From Magicicada septendecula (taxonomy: Eukaryota > Arthropoda > Insecta > Hemiptera > Cicadidae): a stretch of DNA of 64,000 nucleotides. The position numbers were made by a program, and so were the translations under genes. The notes under the pieces are model-generated. The model was not told where the DNA came from. It saw only the letters and a program-made list of their open reading frames with translations, and searched no databases. The stretch lies in assembly GCA_034769895.1 (NCBI GenBank), contig CM068372.1, positions 440,627,458-440,691,457 of the forward strand, read 5' to 3'. Positions 56,171 to 64,000 of the stretch are shown in pieces (within the stretch, counting starts at the first letter, position 1; every line of letters begins with the position of its first letter).

Positions 56171-57125
56171 CTAATAAGTTTTTTAGGTTTTACAGATTTT
56201 CAACTGCGTTGTTTAGTTCACTGGTGTAATTAAAACAATGAAGTACATTTAAATATTGATAACCCCCAAAAATAGTGGTGGCGGAAGGCATTAATGTGGG
56301 GCGGTCGAAATTGTGAAAAAATCTCAAGGAGTTCATGCGGGGTATCAAATTAAAGGAAATTTTAACCACAATCTGAAAGATAATAAAAACATAAAAGTAA
56401 AAAAAATAAAAATGAATAATTTTTAAACAACCCTTTATCGTCAGACACAACGCAGAAAGAAAACGTGCGTACTGCAAAAGAAACGTGCCAACACCAGCAG
56501 ATGGGCGAGGGCGAGGCTGTGCGTGCAAATGGCAAACATTTCGTACAGGACCGGTTGCTGCGAGTGATTTGATGGGAGGAGAGGAGAGAGACAAGATTTA
56601 TACAGCAGCGTTTGGCGACCGCCGCCACCGCCTCCAGAGTCGTCCTCCCTCACACCAGCCCCGGACCTCTTCATTTACATAAACAAACAGTAAATACGAA
56701 AAATACAATCAATAGGCGTCAACTGTGTCTTGAGATTCGCTCGTCGAAGCGGAGGTGGTGTGTTTAGAATTAAATAATTGATTTTTCTCCTTTTCGTAAG
56801 AGAAATATTAATATTCAGCAGAGTCGACGAATCGAAAAGAAGAATACTCCATAAACAATGGTTCTGATATTTATTTTGAAAAGTAGGAAATAATGAATGG
56901 AACGAAGGAGAAAAGAAATATTTATTTGTTGTTTCGTTGTTTATAATATTTATTGTATCGACTGAAGATCGTATTGTATTCAGTACTTCATTCAGTTTGT
57001 TGTTGTGCAAAAAACACATGTGCTTCGATACAATACCAGAGTGCTTTGTAACCAGAGTTGTTTCAATGTTTCCCAACCGCACTGGTCGACACCTCTTGGT
57101 GTCTTCACCTTTCTCACATCGTACG
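56171..57125. other. Non-coding stretch with module M5
   Basis: GCGGGGTATCAAATTAAAGG at 56337-56356 belongs to the degenerate module family of 49-50 kb. Overlapping open frames at 56440-56680 on both strands in GC-rich DNA show no motif. The remainder is AT-rich. Confidence 0.4.
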
Positions 57126-57700
57126 TGATTGCCCACGCATATCACATATCACAGCCAGGGGCGTATTTTACGGGGGAGGGGGTACGCGACCGGACACCCC
57201 TTCAGGGGGTCGAAAAGTTGACGAATTTTGTTAGTCTCTTAATTTGTAGGCTGTTTTATTATTTTTCAGGTGTGTACTCTGATGTAGTAGTAACTATTTC
57301 TTAAATATACCAACAGGTATATTACACAGCATTACCATATTTGAAATATGAAATACAGGAAAATCAATTAAATCAATAAGAATCCTATAAACAGTGTTTC
57401 AATGACGCGTATTTTTATTGTGTTATTACCGTTTACTTTAATGAGACTGATTTCAGACATTTACAGATAGTAATGTTGATTTGTCTTAACTTGTTTTTTC
57501 TTTTGTGTGAAGCTGACCCCCTCGGATTCCCCCCGTCTAAATTATAGATACACCACTTTTCACGGCGGGATGAGCGGTTAATCTTTTGGATATAAAATTC
57601 ACGGTTTGATGATCGGAAATCAGCGGATATCGGCTTAACATGTGTACCACTTTGAGTAGGCCTATTAATTACAAGATTAAATTCTATTATTAAATGCTGA
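57126..57700. repeat. Second copy of 55.9-kb repeat, with 370-bp extra
   Basis: ATCACATATCACAGCCAGGG at 57139 and the segment from about 57548 on (ATCTTTTGGATATAAAATTC, GTGTACCACTTTGAGTAGG) match 55900-56110. Between them this copy has about 370 bp beginning TTTTACGGGGGAGGGGGT and ending near CCCCCCGTCTAAATTA, edges that are roughly complementary. Either a small inverted-repeat element inserted here or the other copy lost it. Confidence 0.65.
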
Positions 57701-60331
57701 AATGCACAAAAGAAAAATAATACTTGACGATTCAACGAAACGTGAGCCGATTTAGTAGAAATTTATAGATTTAATAAAATTAAAAATGAAAAAACTTAGG
57801 AACATATCAATCAGAATTTAAAGAGAATTCGAAGAAACCGTTTTGATGGTTACAGAAACTTGAAATAATTAAACGCAGTAAAAAAATGAATACAGATGAG
57901 TGCATAAAATGTGCCAGTTTACTAGAAGGCCCATGAAAACAGTAATTGATTAAATAGTCTAGTATCAGGCACAAATTGTGAAACTCGTTAAAGGAAATAA
58001 TTTTGTTGAATGGGTACCAGAAAAAGTACAAATTATTAAGAGATGGGAGGGCTGTAAAAGTAGATGAAATATCTACAGACACATACCTAAACCAGAGATT
58101 GTTTCTTGCTAAAATTTGTCTTCATACGTTTACACAGTGTAAACAGTATGTATTTTGCGTGTTCGTTTTCTGTTATTACTCGGAACTCGATAGATGATTC
58201 GATGGATTCATTAGTTGTCTTCAAGCAACCTTGGATCTTGTAACTTGTATTTATATTATATTATTCCTTTGTGTAAAATTATACTCTTAAATTTTGTGTT
58301 TCCTCTATTTTTACTAAAATAGGTCTGAAAGGTCAATAATCAATTTGTTTCCAAAACTAAATACACTAGTTAATATATAAATTCACCCGTTGTGGTGGCA
58401 CAAACTTTCAGTTGTCTCCTTCATGAAGATCTGGCATCATCACTAGGCCTACACTTAATCAGCTGGAAGGGCTTATGTATATAACGATAAAATGTCTAAA
58501 TAAAATTTTTGTTGTAAGTGGACGGTGTAACGAGGGTTGCTGACAGATATACGATGGCTCGGTAACATGTTGTTCAAGACAAGGGAAGGCAAGGGTTTAG
58601 GCGAACAATGCCTAAAGTCGCAGCAGTTGAAGCGAATTGCGGGTGACGCGCAACGGCCCAAGATAGACAAAGGCGAAATATATCGCTAAGAAGAAACAAT
58701 AGAAAGGAAAAGCCTGACTTGAGTAGACAATACGCGTGCACTATTTATTGAAGAAAACCATATTAAATTAATCATTAGAATTAGCTGTCAATTCCTTCCA
58801 AGTAATATTAAATAATAGAGTAATATAACCTGTGATTACATAACTACTAATGAATAAATTATTATTACAATTAAAAACCCCGAGATAGTAAACGTTGACA
58901 ATTAATATTAGCATTGCATTTGACGCCCACACTAGGGAACAAAAATAAGAGTTATATTTGGCGCTCCAACAACGCGGGGCTATATAAAGTAAAGATTTAC
59001 ATAATTAAGATAATCAATTAATTTATGCAAGTAAATTTGCATAAACAATATAAGAGTAATATGTAAGAGATGCAGTAGGTATATAACCGGGTGTTGGATA
59101 CCTTCAGTGTATACAGCTTAACTTCGCAAAGTACAGTAAAATGTAGAATTTCACTGACTCGGTAACAAAGAGAAAATTCCTTGCTTTGGCGCATAGCAGC
59201 ATTTTATACTACTTATACACAACGCCATTTGACCTAATTTTACACTAGAAGCGGAAACAACTATTTCGATATTATTCGAGCGCTGTGTAAATTTTTCCTT
59301 TATTATAAATATGACTTCGTTTAAATACGAAGAGTGTTGGGTGTGTATGGAAATTGTCAACCCTCGCTACTTTGCGTTGTAAGAAAAAAGAAGATAAGCG
59401 TCCTCATTTTGAGAACAAATATTATAGAACTATGTATCTTGTTTTTGAATTGTAGTCTTTCCGAAGGAGAACAATATTTTTTAAATGGTTCAACTATACT
59501 TTTTATTTTTGGTTAACAGGAATCGTTTCGCACAATTTGTACGATACGACATCCTTAACGGGGCGATGATGTAGAATGAGTTACGTTGATATATTCTCAA
59601 ATGACTGCTGTTTTTAATAACGAAAGTCGCGAACGTTTTGCTTAAAATAATTGTTTTAAATGTTGGGATCGTGAAATTTGTTTTTATATTTTGTAATATT
59701 ACGATCCTTTCAAGTTGTGAAAAACAAATTTATTTGATGCTTTGTGAATTGGCGCATTTGAATTGAAAAACAGAATAATAAACGTGTGAGTCTTTATTGT
59801 GTATTCTGTAAGATTAATTGTAATTATTTTTCAATTAAAAAAAAACTGCAACAGACCCTGTTCAAAAATAACAACGGATGACCACGAATTATCGACATTC
59901 CGTTGTAAGCCTATCTGTTTAAAAAATCATTTCCTTCTCTATGTAATTCTGTAATTGTTTTTATTTTAGTTCAAATTATCATTAAAAAAATAGAAGAACA
60001 GTCAAAGTTCTGTGCAATCCGAGCCTTTCGAATAATAAACATCATTTTTATTTAATTAAGAAAGTTGTGTTAGTGGTTATAATCACAAAGAGAATTATCA
60101 CTGTTGCACACCACTATAGAAAAATTATTCCGATTAGCGCTTTCAAGCTTCTCAGCTCATCGTCAGATCGGAAATAACAAACAAGAGGATAAACCAAACA
60201 CTTCACACCCCCACCCACCCCACTGTCCACATACACCCCCGCAAACATGCTATAATTCAAATGTCCGTTCCCAACCTCCGAGCCCTGTCACCCCCCCGTC
60301 TGTACAGCTACATATTTTTCTAGCACATTCC

Positions 60332-60382
<51 letters not shown>

Positions 60383-61528
60383 TTTTTTTTAATTTTAATA
60401 TAGGCCTACTACATTATGTATTTGTTTACTTAAATTGTAAATGAAAGAAAACTAATTACCAATTTCGATTTTAATAATTAATTTTGGAAATTAAACTTAA
60501 AAAAGTTAGTAACAGATCGTTTAGTAACTTGCGTCCAACACAACATGGTAGGTGTTGACAATCAGTGTAAATTTCAGCAATATTTATCAGAAATTGTTAT
60601 TCACTTATCTTGTAGAAAAGTCTGATACAGACGGCGGTGGAAATGTTCAGCGTGACGTCGCAGTGGCAATTCCTACTAGTCAGTCACTGCATTGTCGTCG
60701 CAGTTGGCCAGACTTCGTGTTACATTGTAAAGATTTCGAGAAAGGAATTTTTGTACTCAACGTTTCTTCTTCTTCTCCTTCGTCTGTATAAACGCATTGT
60801 TACCGACCGGAAGGGATTCATCGAACGAAATATAACTTATTGGAGATAAATCGGGGCTGAATAGAAGACTGCTTGCTTGCTGACTCTCCTTGTTTGCTTC
60901 ATGATTTGTACGATCCGCCGCGGCCGAGACACGCCCACCAACAAACGTCCTTCCGTCCTTCCTTCACTAGTGGGTTTTCTTTTTTAGACATCTTTTTTTT
61001 TTATGTAGTCTGAATTTTTTTTGTTAGTTCAGCTATTGTTGTCGCAAACCCGCCCCTTCTTACGGGGCGGTGTCACACGCTTCCGGTGGAGACTCCCTTA
61101 TTTGTCTCACTATTGCTGACTGGCTGTAGAGGAAGTGGCGTGAAATTGGAGCGGCCATTTTTATTCTCTTCTGTCTTTGCCCCCTCCATGCCAGATCGCC
61201 TTTACATTATTACTTTGGTCGGTATTACTTTCATATTAACCTATAATAACTAGTAATGCCATAGCGTCTGCTATAGAGATTATGCTTGAATACTGTTAAC
61301 GTATTTAGTTGTTTTTTACGCGTTAATGAAGAAATTGTTTTGAGTATTTAAATAGCATTTTGTAACAATGTTTATCATCATCATTCATTGTCTACACTAT
61401 AGGACGTAGAAGACCATGTTTCTCAGAGTTCACGCAACCACCGTATCTACCTACTGGTTATAGTCGTGGTCTTTCGCCGGAACCATGCAATAACAGTGAC
61501 ACAGCCATTACCTTATAAAATTTTAAGG
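57701..61528. other. Non-coding stretch, mostly AT-rich
   Basis: This is the longest stretch without a recognised element. A (GT)n run followed by T10 lies at 60332-60391. TAACGAGGGTTG at 58530 and the complement CAACCCTCGCTA at 59359 could be a decayed inverted pair. From 60840 to 61210 the DNA is GC-richer with CCGCCCC-type words (61046-61070), the sort of patch that may be regulatory. No gene was recognised. Confidence 0.35.
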
Positions 61529-61530
61529 TA

Positions 61531-62347
61531 CAGTAGAGCGTCGATAATTCGGACTAATTGGCGTTCGACCCAGTCCGGATTTTCGAACATAAACAAAAAA
61601 ATCACTACTTAAAGTAGGCTATAAGGACAGACGGCGTACTTACGAATACTCAGCGTTAGGTTAGGAACATTTTCGGTATATTTATTCCAAACACTTACAA
61701 AAATATTGTATAAAACATTTTTTAAATAACAAATTCTGAAGAAATTTGATTAAACGCAGATAAGAACTACGAAAAAAGACGTTTTTTTTCTTTTGAACAA
61801 GACTTGAGATGCGTTTATTGGAAGCCATGTCCTCCGAGTCTCTTTAGTAACAAAAGTTGGGTAGTAGAGCATTCGGGGTGCTTTTCCAGCCAAGACATTG
61901 CAGTTTCCAAAGCGTTGAATGCAACGGCACGCACGGCTGATGCCTCATCAGCGATGTCTTCACTTTCGTCGTTTTCGTTATCGTCTGGGGGCTCGACCTC
62001 AGCTATAGTGTTAGTTATTTCTTCATAATTTAAAATTTGATCTCTATGGTCATTTTTATCACTTTCTAAACACTCGCTTCCATCGTTTTCGTCGCAGTCT
62101 TTGAAACCTGGCATTAACTTTAATAATGACGTAACTTCATCTAAAACATTTTCTTCCACCCGTTCGTCTACTGTAACACTGCACAGAGTCTAGGCTCAAA
62201 GACATTCAGTTAATTTGAACAAGCTTGCGCAAAACGTTCCCGATTTTTTGGAATCTCGATTTTGATAGGTCTACCGCTGCCGATTCGTCTTTTTTTTCTG
62301 TGGACAAGGTCCGGATTTTTGACGTCCGGATTATCGACGCTCTACTG
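61531..62347 (-). mobile_element. Deleted Tigger/pogo element
   Basis: Terminal repeats CAGTAGAGCGTCGATAATTC (61531 on) and the complement GATTATCGACGCTCTACTG (ending 62347) lie between TA dinucleotides (61529-61530, 62348-62349), as in pogo/Tigger members of Tc1/mariner. A 114-codon minus-strand frame (62159-61815) includes acidic stretches, then AVRAVAFNALETAMSWLEKH and PECSTTQLLLLKRLGGHGF, resembling the C-terminal tail of Tigger/jerky-type transposases (ALDxxLxWLERQ...xTQLLLLKRxRD). Full elements are about 2-3 kb, so the DNA-binding and DDE regions are deleted. The frame is open and termini are intact, suggesting moderate age. Confidence 0.88.
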
Positions 62348-62349
62348 TA

Positions 62350-62755
62350 TTAAGTTTTGGAGGAACAGGGATTCTTTCACTGTTTTCATAGTTCAGCTTT
62401 ACGATGTAATATTCTTTTCTTGTTTCCGTTCGTACTATCCGGTAAGGGCCCAATCAGGATTAAAGGTGTCAAACGGTCAACGGTCCTAGAGGCGGAGGAG
62501 GAAGGTTTCCAGTAGCGGAAGAGGAACGGCAGTAGGGGCGGAAGAACCCAGGAGATTGGTCTCCGAATGACATCCAGAGGAGAACCAGAGGCGAAAACGT
62601 AGCATTCCTACCATAGGACGCTGGTAATGTCCTTAGAGGACATTTATACTGGTTGAAAGTCACAAAGGATGAATGCTGTTATCTGAAACAATAAGTATTA
62701 AAGTTTGGAATGAAAAGAAAGTACAGTAGGGCCTACGCTGACGAGTGGAGCGGAA
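62350..62755. other. Non-coding stretch, purine-rich
   Basis: A GGAGGA/AGAGG-rich section at about 62485-62600 is present. No coding signal was recognised. Confidence 0.4.
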
Positions 62756-62757
62756 AC

Positions 62758-63115
62758 AAGACTAGAGCTGTTGACAGCCAGTAAACGAACACAAATCGCT
62801 GAAATGAAGATGTTGAGAAGTGGAAAGGGCAAAATACGAGTAGATCGAATAACCAAAACAAATGATGTAACAAATGTAGTGGTTTGGATAAATGAAAGGC
62901 GACAGATTTAAAACGACGACCACGTTGGCAGGGACGAACAGTGACGGATAAGTCAAGAAGGTCCGGGATAATCGTCAAAAGGGTAAAAGAAGAATTGAAA
63001 GACCAAGACTCTTTATTGAGTGGAAAAGTTGGTTATAAACAGAAGAATATCGTTAGTCAAGAAAAGACAAAGGAGAAGATCAGTTATTCGTGTAACAAAC
63101 AAAGAAGAAGAAACG
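62758..63115 (+). mobile_element. LINE ORF2 C-terminal remnant
   Basis: The plus strand reads LELLTASKRTQIAEMKMLRS, GKGKIRVDRITKTNDVTNVV and VWINERRQI before a stop, aligning with ..KRIxxAEMKxLRSxxGKTRxDRVRNxxI.x.VxVxxxVxWINERR of an insect LINE group. Decayed residues follow, and the copy ends in AAAGAAGAAGAAACG at about 63100-63115, a short GAA-type tail. 5'-truncated. Confidence 0.65.
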
Positions 63116-63131
63116 TCTGTTTAAATTGTAC

Positions 63132-63217
63132 CAAGTGGCTACTGTTGGAACCCGAAGTCTGCGGCGGATTGTAGCAAGTGGCTACTGTTGGAACCCGAAG
63201 TCTGCGGCGGATTGTAT
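63132..63217. repeat. 43-bp tandem duplication
   Basis: CAAGTGGCTACTGTTGGAAC and the following CCGAAGTCTGCGGCGGATTG occur at 63132 and again, without change, at 63175. It is a recent local duplication. Confidence 0.95.
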
Positions 63218-64000
63218 AACAAAAACATTTATTATGACCGCAAGACATTTACGTTTCTGTGTATTTAATTAATACGCACCGTGCAGCGTACAAGAAGTGA
63301 TCCAGTCTCAGACGGTACGAGATGGAGACGGTCGCACACATTTTTTGGTCGTAATTAAAAGAAAGAAGAAGGCACAAAAACGCCAGACGACATCGCTTTC
63401 CAAATGTCGTCACCGTTGGTTACAGAAGAGTAGAAAATCGCATTGGACAGGTTACACGGCGACACGGACGGCCGCTCGCTCGCGCACTCCGGCTCCGAAA
63501 AAATGTCACGGTTCAAGCTTTAAAATTAAATGGAGTTGATGTCGGGGACGACGCGGCGTGGTGCGGAGGGGGTGAGGGGGCACCTGTTCTCAGTCGAGTG
63601 GCTCTACTCGGTTCACGTCCGATTCAATTAATAATAATGATAAAAGATTGTGAATACAATTGAGAGCGCGCGGAACAAGTTGCGGTCTATACGCGCCGTC
63701 GCTTTCCATTATCCCGCCACGGTCCGGTCTTTCCTTATTAACGAAAATCGTATTTCTTAATCTCGTGTGGGTTATTTCTTAAGCCTTTCCTGTCTCATCG
63801 CGCTTCTCTGTCTGCCTCGGTGTGTCTACAGAGTCTGTCCGTCGCTCTAGGATTACCCTGGCCCAGCGGTGAAAAGATCCGGTCTTCCTTGGTATTATTG
63901 GTCTAATTAAATTAATATTCCACCGGTCACATGCGTTTTTCGTAAGCCTCTGTAAAGTACGCGTCTTCTTATCTCCTCTCTCGTCTCTTCGTGATTTTCA
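63218..64000. other. Non-coding stretch, GC-richer, unresolved
   Basis: The section 63420-63720 is GC- and CpG-rich, with a homeodomain-type CAATTAATAATAATGATAAA word at 63626-63645. An 80-codon basic frame at 63297-63539 resembles nothing I know. The window ends inside this stretch. Confidence 0.35.

Noticed and set aside
56440-56680. Overlapping open frames on both strands
   Set aside because: Mutually overlapping in GC-rich DNA without motifs; typical chance frames.
58960-58990. TGGCGCTCCAAC word resembling a retroelement primer-binding site
   Set aside because: No paired long terminal repeats and no element-like sequence around it; treated as chance.
61804-62028. Plus-strand 74-codon frame
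   Set aside because: It is the antisense shadow of the Tigger/pogo transposase remnant on the minus strand.

Overview
The window looks like 64 kb of AT-rich, repeat-choked nuclear DNA from an arthropod, most probably an insect. The mariner and Jockey-type remnants, the abundance of one RT-bearing LINE type, the frequent TAGGCCTA words and the long trinucleotide arrays all fit a large insect genome. A cockroach- or termite-like source is possible but cannot be shown from sequence alone. I see no bacterial features and no convincing intact host protein-coding exon. Open frames over 100 aa are mostly translations of (CTT)n arrays or shadows of transposon remnants, so the window is best read as intergenic or intronic.

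Layout. 0-10 kb: a LINE 3' end (1.8-2.4 kb), the helicase C-terminus and 3' terminus of a Helitron (4.35-5.3 kb), a deleted mariner with TA duplication (6.2-6.96 kb) and a GC-rich promoter-like stretch (7.56-7.96 kb). 10-20 kb: copy A of an unnamed ~0.7 kb repeat family (10.6-11.3 kb), a 200-bp tandem duplication with GT runs (13.8-14.3 kb), a long (GT)n, a Jockey-type RT C-terminus (17.9-18.4 kb) and another LINE C-terminus (19.5-19.85 kb). 20-31 kb: a hAT-type element with perfect 8-bp target duplication (20.5-21.2 kb), a LINE remnant (22.3-22.7 kb), a second hAT-like element (22.8-23.5 kb), a GAA-tailed repeat between 136-bp direct repeats (23.4-24.6 kb) and its sister copy (26.6-27.3 kb), copy B of the 0.7-kb family carrying a 159-bp insertion, and a hAT-like element with a Tigger/pogo fragment inside (27.8-29.2 kb). 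31.2-33.6 kb: a composite satellite of 12 units, each with its own expandable CTT/GTT/CCT tract. 33.6-36 kb: four LINE ends packed together, one with a 240-bp GAA-type tail array. 36.7-38.6 kb: two Helitrons end to end. 39-52 kb: five more LINE remnants including the best RT domain (41.6-42.6 kb), a long foldback (46.0-46.3 kb), a hAT element with perfect target duplication and transposase remnant (46.35-47.1 kb), copy C of the 0.7-kb family, a degenerate tandem module and a TATA/Inr-like promoter (49.64 kb). 53-64 kb: a 59/65-bp minisatellite, a long hairpin, an inverted-repeat element, a deleted Tigger/pogo element (61.5-62.3 kb) and a last LINE remnant.

There is no gene system acting together. 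The recurring theme is how dead mobile elements seed new repeats: LINE 3' tails appear to have grown into long polypyrimidine arrays, an element terminus resembles the core of a nearby minisatellite, and a small family of CTGA..A-hairpin-GAAA motifs, reminiscent of hammerhead ribozymes, sits in short insertions and hairpins. Those motifs and the composite satellite are the observations most worth a second look.
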